A DNA stretch of 64,000 nucleotides. Origin: Arthrospiribacter ruber. GTDB lineage: Bacteria > Bacteroidota > Bacteroidia > Cytophagales > Cyclobacteriaceae. The notes under the pieces were generated by a model that was given only the letters and a program-made list of their open reading frames with translations, was not told the origin of the DNA and ran no database searches. The position numbers and the translations under genes were made by a program. Shown here one piece after another: positions 35,465 to 43,549 of this stretch. How positions within the stretch are numbered: position 1 is the first letter of the stretch; every line of letters starts with the position of its first letter. Location: the NCBI RefSeq assembly GCF_019343195.1, contig NZ_RPHB01000010.1:62001-126000 (forward strand), given 5' to 3'.

Positions 35465-37993
35465 TCAATTAGCCGTTGTCAACCTGATCTCCACTCTTCT
35501 GTCTATTTCATTGGGGACTCTTTGGGTGCCTCTAACCACCTGACCGCCAGATTCCATAACAATTTGATTTGATTCTACTCCAAATTCATTTTGGAGTATA
35601 TCCCTCACAGCTTTGGTCCTGTCCTCTGCCAAACGGAGATTGTAATTGACATTGCCTGTGTTATCAGCAAATCCGGTAAGGGTTAAAGTTGCTTTAGGAT
35701 TGTCTTTTGTGAATTCTGCCAAATCGGCAAGCTTTCTGATTTCTTCCTCAGCTGGCTCTCTTTGGTTAACCTGAAAATAAATGGCCTCTTTTGATTTGAC
35801 AATTCTTACAACTGGCTGGTTTTCTATGTAAATAGTATCCCTTACCGTTACTTGGGTAGGCATTGGAGGAGTTTTTTCTACAGAGGAAATTGGTGCCCTG
35901 ACTTCTTCAATTGAAGTAGGTTCCGGATCGGGGATTTCCTCTGAGGTTGATTGTCGCATAAGAGCAGTTCCCAAAAATATACTGCTCAAACCCATTCCCA
36001 ACTGTTGCATTTCAGCTTGGCTCAAAGAGCTTTGGATTGCATCTTGATTTTGGAGAGGGGAACCGGGATTTCTGTATTCCGTGTCGGATCTTTGTTGTGA
36101 TTCAGAACGGGCTACAGCAGCTGCTCCTGCTCCAAATGGCCACCATCGGAAACGCCTTCCTGATTCTCTCCCCGGGTTGACCGGCTCAGATTCTGGTCTT
36201 TCCGAATAGCGCTCAATGATTTCCCTTTCTGTGTAAACAGTGTTTCCCCTTTCCTGCTCCCTTTGAGCCAGAATCAACCTGTCTCTTTGGTACCTCAGGT
36301 AGTCCACCTCTTCCTGCAGTCTCCTGATTCTTTCATCATCATCGTAACCCAAGCTGCTCCTCTGACCGACAGAAGAAGTAGAGGAAGTGGGGGATTCTGT
36401 ATCTTCCTGGCTTGAGGTGATTTTTTCCACTTGTTCTTTCCGGAGATTTTCAATAGTAGTCTCGGGTACAGTTCCAGAAATTTCTTCCGTTCCAGATTCC
36501 ATAAGAATTAAAGGCTCTTTTTCTTCTACTGTACCTTTCTCCATGGGTACTTCAAACTGTCGGGTTTGTACACCCAGACTGTCCCAAAAGAGTGGAGCTT
36601 GAGAAGATTGGAAGCGGTAATTCCGCAGCAAGGATTTGATGCTATCAATTTCGGCCTGTAGTTCCGATTCCCGTCTGCTGATACTGTCTATGCTGTACCT
36701 TAAGTCAAATAGTCTTTGCCGGCTTGATTCCAGCATGTCATTTTTTTCCTCTTGATCCAGAAGGGTATCTCCTAAAAGCAAGTTGTTATTTTGATCAAAT
36801 TGCCCCAATAGACTGGAAAATGTGCTTCTTTGAAGTTTTCCTTCAAGTATTCTGTTTTCTCTCTTAAGAATTTGCTGTTCCCATCTGGTCCTGATGGTAT
36901 TGATCTCCAAGCTATCTAATCGCCTATCATCCATTATCTGGATATTGTAGTAATTATTGGTTCTGGCCTTGGATTCTTCTTCAGCTACAATGTCTTCCGG
37001 CTCTTTTTCATCAATTTTAGGAGGGAGGATTGGTGCTGATGGCCTTCCTGAGAAGTCACTTCTAAAAGGACTAAGCCTAGGAGCAGAGAATGTGGTCTTA
37101 CTAGCTCCAAAATTAAATCTCAGTCCTACGCTATGATAAATAATCCAATCAACCGGGCTATTCAGATTTCCTCTTTGGGGATTGCCGGGATCGAGTAGCA
37201 TCCCTGACGGATTAGCAGCATAAGACTGAAAATCGTTGTCATAGGAAGACCTGTAATTGCCGCTTACATCATCGAGATAGTCCGTAAACGTCCTCAAAAA
37301 ATCAGATTGTGCAAACAGCTCCATCCTATTACCAAGCCGTATCCGAAAGCCCAACCCTAGATTGGCATAGAGAGAACCTAAGGAATAACCTTGCTCATTT
37401 TCTGTTCGGAGAGGCTGAAGATCAGTTTCATATTCGAAATTGTTGACCGGAAGAGGAAGACTGTAGTCATATCTGTTGCCTTCATCATCAAGTAAGTCCC
37501 CAAATACTTCAAAATTTATTAATCCAAAACCTAAAGTAAAATAGGGTGCAATCAGGGACTTGGAAGAGAGTAAGCGGTCATTGTCAGCTTTGAAAACTAG
37601 GGAAAGCCCCATGTCACGGGTATGGTTGTAGAAGTTTAGGCTTCTGAAGAAATTCGGGTTTTCGGTCATCAACCTTCCATCTCTTTGCACGTAGCGATCA
37701 CTCATGGCAAAATGATATTCACCATAACTGAACATAAGCCCTACAGTTGGGCTCAACTGTCTTTCCAAACTCGCTTTGAATGATGGCCTTTCAAAATAAT
37801 TAGGATTGAAGTAGAGTAGGTGGTGAATCGCATCCATATTGCTCAAGCCACGGATTTGATATGGACTGATGTCGCCATAATAATTGCTATAGCCCATACT
37901 GAAGCCCAGTCTCCATTCAAAATCTTTTTGTTGGGAAAAGGAGTCATTGGCTAAGATCAATGTCAATATCATCAAGAGAATAAATCTTCGCAT
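35465..37993 (-). CDS. Long OmpA-like outer membrane protein with barrel, coiled linker and peptidoglycan-binding domain
   Basis: From the start MRRFILLMILTLILANDSFSQ (signal peptide) the protein has 842 residues; a start at 38023 lies inside the preceding gene and is rejected. The N-terminal 290 residues look like an outer-membrane barrel (GFSMGYSNYYGDISPYQ, FRIRLGNRMELFAQSDFLRTF). A charged, coiled-coil and Ser/Thr-rich linker of about 430 residues follows. The C-terminal OmpA domain (about 735-842) has LTLTGFADNTGNVNYNLRLAEDRT and NEIDRRVEIRL. The length of the linker is unusual. It forms an operon with the OMP gene upstream (2-bp gap). It may anchor a structure to the cell wall. Confidence 0.8.
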   Translation of the reverse strand: MRRFILLMILTLILANDSFSQQKDFEWRLGFSMGYSNYYGDISPYQIRGLSNMDAIHHLLYFNPNYFERPSFKASLERQLSPTVGLMFSYGEYHFAMSDRYVQRDGRLMTENPNFFRSLNFYNHTRDMGLSLVFKADNDRLLSSKSLIAPYFTLGFGLINFEVFGDLLDDEGNRYDYSLPLPVNNFEYETDLQPLRTENEQGYSLGSLYANLGLGFRIRLGNRMELFAQSDFLRTFTDYLDDVSGNYRSSYDNDFQSYAANPSGMLLDPGNPQRGNLNSPVDWIIYHSVGLRFNFGASKTTFSAPRLSPFRSDFSGRPSAPILPPKIDEKEPEDIVAEEESKARTNNYYNIQIMDDRRLDSLEINTIRTRWEQQILKRENRILEGKLQRSTFSSLLGQFDQNNNLLLGDTLLDQEEKNDMLESSRQRLFDLRYSIDSISRRESELQAEIDSIKSLLRNYRFQSSQAPLFWDSLGVQTRQFEVPMEKGTVEEKEPLILMESGTEEISGTVPETTIENLRKEQVEKITSSQEDTESPTSSTSSVGQRSSLGYDDDERIRRLQEEVDYLRYQRDRLILAQREQERGNTVYTEREIIERYSERPESEPVNPGRESGRRFRWWPFGAGAAAVARSESQQRSDTEYRNPGSPLQNQDAIQSSLSQAEMQQLGMGLSSIFLGTALMRQSTSEEIPDPEPTSIEEVRAPISSVEKTPPMPTQVTVRDTIYIENQPVVRIVKSKEAIYFQVNQREPAEEEIRKLADLAEFTKDNPKATLTLTGFADNTGNVNYNLRLAEDRTKAVRDILQNEFGVESNQIVMESGGQVVRGTQRVPNEIDRRVEIRLTTAN

Positions 37994-37995
37994 AT

Positions 37996-39159
37996 TTACC
38001 TCCTGTTTCCAAAGCCCATCCAAAGATTAAATTCAAGACTCACCCCGGCGAAAGGCTGAATGTGGTTTTGACTGAAAGAGCCGTTCCCTTCTTCGATATT
38101 GAGCATTACTGCGCCAACATTGAATCTGAGGACCCTGAACATCCTATATCCTAATCCGGCATAGATAGGTAAGCCCACCAGTTCGCCTCTTATGTTCTGT
38201 CCGTCTCTGGATTCGAAATTTTGTAAAAATACTCCTGTTGAAAATGAGGCATTTCCTAGGAAGCGTGCAAATTTGGGATTTCCTAAAGGAAGGGAAAGTC
38301 CAACATAGGGACCGTGTAAATACTCAGTAGATGAAAGGCTCCTTTTGATAGGAATGGTGCCATATCCAAAGTTGAGTGGAAGTGTTCCTGGTTTTTTTTC
38401 TGTAGGGTAATTACTGATAGTTCTAATGTCCGAAAGAGCCAATAGGCTGTTTTCAAGGAATTGATCTGTTTCATTTTGCACGATTTCTATCAGTTCAGCA
38501 ATGAATGTAGAGGCATAAACAGCCCTCTCATTGTCATTTTCTGCCCGTCCAAGAATATTGAATCTTGCCTGCCTCAATCGAAGTCTGCTTTTTTGATCAA
38601 GTTTTTGACGGACTATTTCACTGAATCCGGGGAACTCCCTTCCTAGAAAATGCCTGTAATCTAGCAATGCGTCGTTGACAATCTGATCCATCTGAGACAT
38701 CATGACAGCATCAGAATGATTGGAACGGATGCCGCGGGATGTTACCTCTAGATTTGCCCGGATGTAAGATTCCAGATTTCTGGAGATGGATTCCCTGACC
38801 CTTGCCATTTCCAAATCGTCTGCTTTTCTATAGTAAAAGAATTCCAGGTCATAATTGTCATTACTCCTTAGCTCTCGGGATACGAAGAGTTCATATTGGG
38901 AAACTTCAAAGTCAAAAGCCCTTTTCCATTGATATTCCTCTGCAAGATTTTCACTTTTTCCGGATCTTTTTACCTTTACCTTTACCAGGTCGATATTAGC
39001 AGGTAAAGTGCCCCGTACAAAAAATGGTTCTTCAGCCGGCAAAGGATTATTACTGTTGATCTCATTGTTTACCACATTGTATTGGACTGATTGGATCTGC
39101 GCCGTAAGAGTGAAATTCGATGCAAAAAAAATAAAAACTCCAAGTAATAATTTTTTCAT
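37996..39159 (-). CDS. Exported envelope protein, function unknown
   Basis: From MKKLLLGVFIFFASNFTLTAQ the protein has 387 residues with a signal peptide of about 21; an ATG at 39186 would add nine charged residues before it. The middle (about 115-225) is helical and charged (MSQMDQIVNDALLDYRHFLG), and the last 130 residues look beta-barrel-like (SLPLGNPKFARFLGNASFSTGVF, LEFNLWMGFGNRR). The stop is 2 bp before the start of the OmpA-like gene, so both are probably made together. I do not recognise the family. Confidence 0.65.
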   Translation of the reverse strand: MKKLLLGVFIFFASNFTLTAQIQSVQYNVVNNEINSNNPLPAEEPFFVRGTLPANIDLVKVKVKRSGKSENLAEEYQWKRAFDFEVSQYELFVSRELRSNDNYDLEFFYYRKADDLEMARVRESISRNLESYIRANLEVTSRGIRSNHSDAVMMSQMDQIVNDALLDYRHFLGREFPGFSEIVRQKLDQKSRLRLRQARFNILGRAENDNERAVYASTFIAELIEIVQNETDQFLENSLLALSDIRTISNYPTEKKPGTLPLNFGYGTIPIKRSLSSTEYLHGPYVGLSLPLGNPKFARFLGNASFSTGVFLQNFESRDGQNIRGELVGLPIYAGLGYRMFRVLRFNVGAVMLNIEEGNGSFSQNHIQPFAGVSLEFNLWMGFGNRR

Positions 39160-39318
39160 AGTCTTCTCGGGTTTAGATGAACTCAATAAAACCTACGAAA
39201 AAACAACTGGTCAAATATTAATATAGTTTGATTGAGAGTCCTAAGTCCTTGAGCCTTTGGGAGAAAAAATGGCTGGATTTCTTTTGGAAAAAGGGGTTTT
39301 TATGAAAAACACCCAAAA

Positions 39319-39618
39319 TTATTTTGTGTATTTACCGATTTTATCTTCTATTCTCACATCTTCATGATTTCGGATCTGCATCCTGTAATAGACTAAAACT
39401 TCATCCGCACCTGCTGCCAGGACAGCATCTTGAGCATTTCTGGCAATTTCCATCAGTTTTTCCTGAGGGCCCTCCATGACAGTTTCAAAAGGAGTGACCA
39501 CATGTTTGACCCCTGATCGCTGTATGATTTCAATGGCTTTATCTACCAAAGTATAAGCATCCAAAGTTTTGCTTTTCGGTATGATCTGAATTCCCAGGTT
39601 GATGATTTTGTCTGACAT
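39319..39618 (-). CDS. Thiamine-binding (MTH1187/YkoF-like) family protein
   Basis: The start MSDKIINLGIQIIPKSK at 39618 gives 99 residues, the normal size; an upstream ATG at 39675 adds 19 Asn/Ser-rich residues and runs through a palindromic operator candidate. The sequence has the UPF0045/MTH1187 ferredoxin-like pattern: V.PFETVMEGPQEKLMEIARNAQDAVLAAGADEVLVYYRMQIR. Members bind thiamine in some cases; their role is not settled. It is monocistronic, and the gap upstream holds a pair of TTGATCAA palindromes at 39658-39686. Confidence 0.8.
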   Translation of the reverse strand: MSDKIINLGIQIIPKSKTLDAYTLVDKAIEIIQRSGVKHVVTPFETVMEGPQEKLMEIARNAQDAVLAAGADEVLVYYRMQIRNHEDVRIEDKIGKYTK

Positions 39619-39657
39619 TTGAGTTTTGATTGAGCTGTTGGAAAAGGATTGATTTCG

Positions 39658-39686
39658 TTGATCAAAATTGAACAAAATTTGATCAA
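39658..39686. promoter_or_regulatory. Paired TTGATCAA palindromes upstream of the thiamine-binding-type gene
   Basis: TTGATCAAAATT (39658-39669) and AAATTTGATCAA (39675-39686) form an inverted repeat with one mismatch. Each contains the self-palindrome TTGATCAA; the two centres lie 21 bp apart, about two helical turns, 40 bp before the ATG. It looks like an operator. Confidence 0.4.
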
Positions 39687-39873
39687 AAACACAAACTGTA
39701 CATTGACGGACATGATTTTATAAGGGTTTATATTTACATTTTTTTAAAAATAAGACTTAAAACTGCTCCATAAGCCTATCTGTAAAGTCATTTATATCCA
39801 TAATCATTTGATCTTAGAGGTTTTTAATTTCAAGCCCACTTTTTGATAAGTTTTCTGGCATAAATCACCTACC

Positions 39874-40899
39874 ATGAAAATAAAAAGCTTCTTTTGGTTT
39901 TGTTCGGGTGCCTACACACCCTTATTAAATAAGGTTCCTACAGAAACCCATAAATATATTGGGATAGGGGGCACGGTATTTTTTACGGGTCTGCTGGCTT
40001 CAATTTCAGCAGGATATGCCTTACACACTGTTTTCAATTCTTGGCTATACGCAGTGGGCTTCGGTTTAGTATGGGGGGGCATGATTTTTAATTTGGATAG
40101 ATTTATCATCTCAAGCATGAAGAAAAGAGACAATTCATGGCAAGAATGGAAGATGGCAATTCCCAGGCTACTTTTCGCTGTTCTTTTGGCCATAGTGATT
40201 TCAAAACCCTTAGAGTTGAAGATTTTTGAAAAAGAAATCAACCGGAAGTTGGATGAACAAAAAACAGCAATGTTGGCTTCAGGCAAACTTGCAGTGGAGC
40301 AAACTTTTTCTGAAATAGGGGAAAGAGAAGCTCAAAAGGAATTGTTGAGAAAAGAAATCAAGGAGGCCGTTGATTTTAGGGATAAGCTGCAGGAGGAATA
40401 TGATTTTGAAAGATTCGGGACCAAGACCGACAGGACTTCAGGAATAGTAGGATTGGGCAGCAATGCCAAGAAGAAAGAGCAGCAATTGGATGCAGCCCAA
40501 GAGGCCTTGGACAGACTGAGAGAATCTCATGAACAGCGCTTGGATATTTTGGATGATGAAATCAGGGTGCTCATGCAGACCAGAACCAACGCTGTCGACC
40601 AGCTAAAGCCTGGAATTGAAGCTTACGATGGTTTGGCAGCGAGATTGGATGCATTGGCAGCATTGGGGATGGAATCAAAGGCTATTAAAACCGCGGGCTA
40701 TTTTATCATGCTATTATTTGTGGCAGTAGAAACGGCGCCTGTTTTTGTCAAATTGATTTCTTTGAGAGGGCCTTATGATGATTTGCTTGATCTGACAGAG
40801 CACCGGGTGAGTATTTATGTATCAGAAGAGACAGCAAAAGTCAATGCTAAATCTTCCTATCGGCTTGAGCAGTTGGCTGAGAGCCTACAGCATAGGTAG
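39874..40899 (+). CDS. DUF4407 family membrane protein with long internal coiled coil
   Basis: The 341-residue protein has three N-terminal membrane segments (about 29-50, 57-76 and 97-113), a soluble coiled-coil stretch of about 150 residues (about 118-268, EKEINRKLDEQK onwards), and a fourth membrane segment (about 276-295). The W..SGA at the N-terminus and the GGMIFNLDRFIISSMKK loop are characteristic of DUF4407. Its function is unknown. Topology suggests a membrane-anchored helical hairpin exposed on one face. It is a single gene, convergent with DUF5995. Confidence 0.8.
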   Translation: MKIKSFFWFCSGAYTPLLNKVPTETHKYIGIGGTVFFTGLLASISAGYALHTVFNSWLYAVGFGLVWGGMIFNLDRFIISSMKKRDNSWQEWKMAIPRLLFAVLLAIVISKPLELKIFEKEINRKLDEQKTAMLASGKLAVEQTFSEIGEREAQKELLRKEIKEAVDFRDKLQEEYDFERFGTKTDRTSGIVGLGSNAKKKEQQLDAAQEALDRLRESHEQRLDILDDEIRVLMQTRTNAVDQLKPGIEAYDGLAARLDALAALGMESKAIKTAGYFIMLLFVAVETAPVFVKLISLRGPYDDLLDLTEHRVSIYVSEETAKVNAKSSYRLEQLAESLQHR

Positions 40900-40910
40900 A
40901 TGGATGGACT

Positions 40911-41663
40911 TTATTGTTCCTTGGCGATAGTTTCGAGTTGTTTCATTGTTCTTTTGACCGATCTCCACTCGGCCAAGCTTATTAGGCTCAAGAGTCTGGA
41001 AAGTCTTTTGCCTGGATTACTGAGACTTTGGGCCAAGCCATCGATAACTTGATCCCGGATAGATAGGGTACTGGGTAGATTTTTGCTGGCTGCATATTCT
41101 TCTGCAAATTTCCAGGCTCCATCACGGGCTGTTCTGATGCTGAAGTTGACCAGAATTTCATCTCTGCCTTTGGCGAAGCGGATCAGTAACCTGAACAATG
41201 GAGAGACTTTTCCGATATTATTTTTGACACCATTGACCAACTCATAGAGAATGGCATTGATCTTATCGAAGTCGTTGCGTATGGCTTCCAGGCTTTTGCC
41301 ATCCATAGTTTCTACAGTTGCGATCCCGAGGTCTAGATTGATATGTGCATTGATACCAAGAAGGAGGTGCTGAAGGACCACATGTCTGGAAGAAATAGCC
41401 GTGTCAAAGGCTGTTTGCCAAGATGAGGTGATGGATTTGCCGGCTTGATAGTCATCATAAGCATCGATAAACCTTTTGGCAAAAATGATATCCAGCTTGA
41501 CCATTCTTGGGTTATCATCAAACTCACCATTTAAGATCCCCTCCTTGACCCTGATGGTAACTTGCCTGTAAAGGATAGCAAAATAGCCCAATCTGTTGTC
41601 CTTGTTATAACATTCAGTGGCTATCCGGTCAATACCCTCAATGACATCGTCTATGGTTTCCAT
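40911..41663 (-). CDS. DUF5995 family protein
   Basis: The 250-residue soluble alpha-helical protein has the block LQHLLLGINAHINLDLGIA (about 101-119) typical of DUF5995. No signal peptide or membrane segment is visible. Function is unknown. Its start abuts the stop of the VIT-like transporter (TAAATG), so the two are almost certainly co-translated; a link with iron or manganese handling is a guess. Confidence 0.75.
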   Translation of the reverse strand: METIDDVIEGIDRIATECYNKDNRLGYFAILYRQVTIRVKEGILNGEFDDNPRMVKLDIIFAKRFIDAYDDYQAGKSITSSWQTAFDTAISSRHVVLQHLLLGINAHINLDLGIATVETMDGKSLEAIRNDFDKINAILYELVNGVKNNIGKVSPLFRLLIRFAKGRDEILVNFSIRTARDGAWKFAEEYAASKNLPSTLSIRDQVIDGLAQSLSNPGKRLSRLLSLISLAEWRSVKRTMKQLETIAKEQ

Positions 41664-42392
41664 TTATGAATTCATGATTAAAGTTTCCAGAAAGTCTCCA
41701 ACAAAATATGCCACTAGAGCTGCCAATAGCCCCAACCCAATAGTCTCACCCATGCTTTTAAATATATTGGTCTGATTTACCAAGCTTTTTAAAGAGCCTA
41801 TAACGGCAAAAGCAAGGCCCGTGAAAATACTTGTCCACAGAAAGATATCAAATTCGGTATGGTTAAAAAAATCATAGACATAAATCATTAAGGGAATAAA
41901 CCCAATTAGAATAAAGGATATTAGGGTGGCCAAGCCTATCTTAAATGGGCTTTTCTCTTCGGGAATCATTTCCAGCTCATTTTTCATCATTTCTTCTACC
42001 CAGCGCTCCCTGTCTGAGGTAATCACGCTGACTACTTGCTCGAGCAACTTGCCTTCAAAACCTTTTGCCTTGTAGATGTCCCTGACTTCTTGAATTTCCT
42101 TTTCTGGGATATTATCTATTTCCCAATATTCAATGTTTTTGTGTTTTTGGTAGCTCTCTTTTTCGGATTTGGCGGAAAGGTATGCGCCAACAGACATAGA
42201 AAACCCGTCTGCAAACAGGTTGGCAAATCCAAGAATGATGATGATCTCTGAGCTCAGACTTGCTCCAACGGCCCCAGCTACCACAGCAAATGTAGTCACA
42301 GCTCCATCGATACCTCCGTAAACAAACTCTCTGAGGTACCTTTGAAGGTTGCCCAAAAATCTTATCTCCTGATGGATTTTTGATTCATTCAT
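41664..42392 (-). CDS. VIT1/CCC1 family transporter (iron/manganese)
   Basis: The 242-residue protein has five membrane segments. The first pair carries YGGIDGAVTTFAVVAGAVGASLSS and ANLFADGFSMSVGAYLSAKSE, the family signature of vacuolar iron transporters. Its charged cytoplasmic segment (about 90-150) includes EMIPEEKSPFKIGL and several Glu residues expected to bind metal. In eukaryotes these proteins move Fe2+ or Mn2+ into vacuoles by proton antiport; bacterial members probably export. It lies directly downstream of a palindromic repeat cluster and is coupled to DUF5995. Confidence 0.85.
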   Translation of the reverse strand: MNESKIHQEIRFLGNLQRYLREFVYGGIDGAVTTFAVVAGAVGASLSSEIIIILGFANLFADGFSMSVGAYLSAKSEKESYQKHKNIEYWEIDNIPEKEIQEVRDIYKAKGFEGKLLEQVVSVITSDRERWVEEMMKNELEMIPEEKSPFKIGLATLISFILIGFIPLMIYVYDFFNHTEFDIFLWTSIFTGLAFAVIGSLKSLVNQTNIFKSMGETIGLGLLAALVAYFVGDFLETLIMNS

Positions 42393-42518
42393 TTTATCTG
42401 GAATATAACCCCTATTAAAATCAGGTAATCGAAGCTTTGAATAGACCTTTGAAAGGCAATCAATATAGGGAAAATTGGCTTGAAATGATAGGCTTGGGAA
42501 AATATTGTAAAAACGAGG

Positions 42519-42756
42519 TATGGATCATCCCTACGGGATTTTTGGGGGTGGGGATGGACCGGTCCAGAGGTTGAAACCTCTGGTTATTAAATCGGTCGTC
42601 CCCATGGGACTGGTTTGAGGTTCATACAGGCTTTGGTGTTTGTATTTGAGTCGTATTAATGAATGCCTCTGGGCATGGACGATGTAATAGCCCGGTAATT
42701 TATTGCCGGGTAAAAAATGGGTACAGGTTAACCGAAATGCCGTCGGCATGGACGAT
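42519..42756. repeat. Composite REP/BIME-like palindromic element, copy B1
   Basis: This 238-bp copy starts TATGGATCATCC and ends GGACGAT. Its hairpins in order are ATCCCTACGGGAT (42527-42539), CCAGAGGTTGAAACCTCTGG (42564-42583), GTCCCCATGGGAC, ATGCCTCTGGGCAT, CCCGGTAATTTATTGCCGGG and ATGCCGTCGGCAT. Copy B2 follows with a period of 250 bp. Together they lie upstream of the VIT transporter and end 7 bp from the DUF779 stop. Confidence 0.85.
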
Positions 42757-42768
42757 TTTACATTAGGA

Positions 42769-43006
42769 TATGGATCATCCCTACGGGATTTTTGGGGGGT
42801 GGGCATGGACCGGTCCAGAGGTTGAAACCTCTGGTTATAAGATAGTCCGTCCCAATGGGACTGGTTTGAGTTTTATGCAGACTTTGTTTTTGGGTTCGGG
42901 TTTTATTAGTCAATGCCCATGGGCATGACCGATGTAATAGCCCGGTAATTTATTGCCGGGTAAAAAATGGGTACAGGTTAACCGAAATGCCGTCGGCATG
43001 GACGAT
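42769..43006. repeat. Composite REP/BIME-like palindromic element, copy B2
   Basis: This 238-bp tandem copy of B1 has scattered substitutions, several of them inside hairpins. The third hairpin becomes GTCCCAATGGGAC with its stem intact, and the fourth changes from ATGCCTCTGGGCAT to ATGCCCATGGGCAT, improving its pairing. Preservation of the folds argues for selection on structure or spread by a structure-reading enzyme. Confidence 0.85.
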
Positions 43007-43012
43007 CTGAAA

Positions 43013-43420
43013 TTATCCTTCTTCCAGATACTCCTCGCCTGTTTTGGTGGGAACAAGATTTTCAAGCTCCTCCATAGTAAACATTCGGGATCTTATCATA
43101 AAGCGGATCCCCATGGGGATTTCCAAGGAAAAGCTGCTTCCTCTACCCGGAGTTACATCTAAAGTCAATTGGGTGTGTTTCCAATACTCAAATTGATCTT
43201 CATTCATAAAAAAATCACAACCATAAATCTTCCCCATCCATACATCACTTCCCCCTACTTTAAAATCACCTTTTTCAAAACACATGGGAGAAGACCCATC
43301 ACAACAGCCACCGCTTTGATGGAACATTAATTCTGTTCCAAAGCGTTTCCGCAGGGTGTCGATGACATCCATGGCGGCTTCTGTGATAAGGACTCTGGGA
43401 ATATACTGTTTGTTTGACAT
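43013..43420 (-). CDS. DUF779 family protein
   Basis: The 135-residue protein carries the family hallmark FHQSGGCCDGSSPMC (about 33-47) with three cysteines and a histidine that look like a metal or redox site. DUF779 genes are usually next to aldehyde dehydrogenases of the ExaC/AcoD kind, as here (130 bp apart, same strand). It may support aldehyde or alcohol oxidation, but its role has not been shown to my knowledge. The upstream gap holds a heptamer array starting 14 bp before the ATG. Confidence 0.9.
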   Translation of the reverse strand: MSNKQYIPRVLITEAAMDVIDTLRKRFGTELMFHQSGGCCDGSSPMCFEKGDFKVGGSDVWMGKIYGCDFFMNEDQFEYWKHTQLTLDVTPGRGSSFSLEIPMGIRFMIRSRMFTMEELENLVPTKTGEEYLEEG

Positions 43421-43433
43421 GGGAATTTTTGAA

Positions 43434-43489
43434 GAAATGAGAAAATAGAGGCGAGAAGCGAGAAAAAAGAAACAAGACTGAAGATGGAA
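43434..43489 (+). repeat. Heptamer array (GANNNNA), 8 units
   Basis: Units in order: GAAATGA, GAAAATA, GAGGCGA, GAAGCGA, GAAAAAA, GAAACAA, GACTGAA, GATGGAA, all in one phase. It lies between the aldehyde dehydrogenase and DUF779 genes and merges with a 19-bp palindrome AAGATGGAAGTTCCATCTT at 43481-43499. Confidence 0.85.
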
Positions 43490-43549
43490 GTTCCATCTTC
43501 TGCCTTGCGTTCTCTTTTCTTTAGTATTTTGCTATAGATCTTATGTCTC

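Noticed and set aside
39619-39675. Longer start of the thiamine-binding-type protein
   Set aside because: It adds 19 Asn/Ser-rich residues unlike the family and would place coding sequence over the palindromic operator candidate.
42531-42806. Minus-strand 91-codon frame in the palindromic repeat cluster
   Set aside because: It runs across hairpins of the repeat element and has no family features or plausible start.
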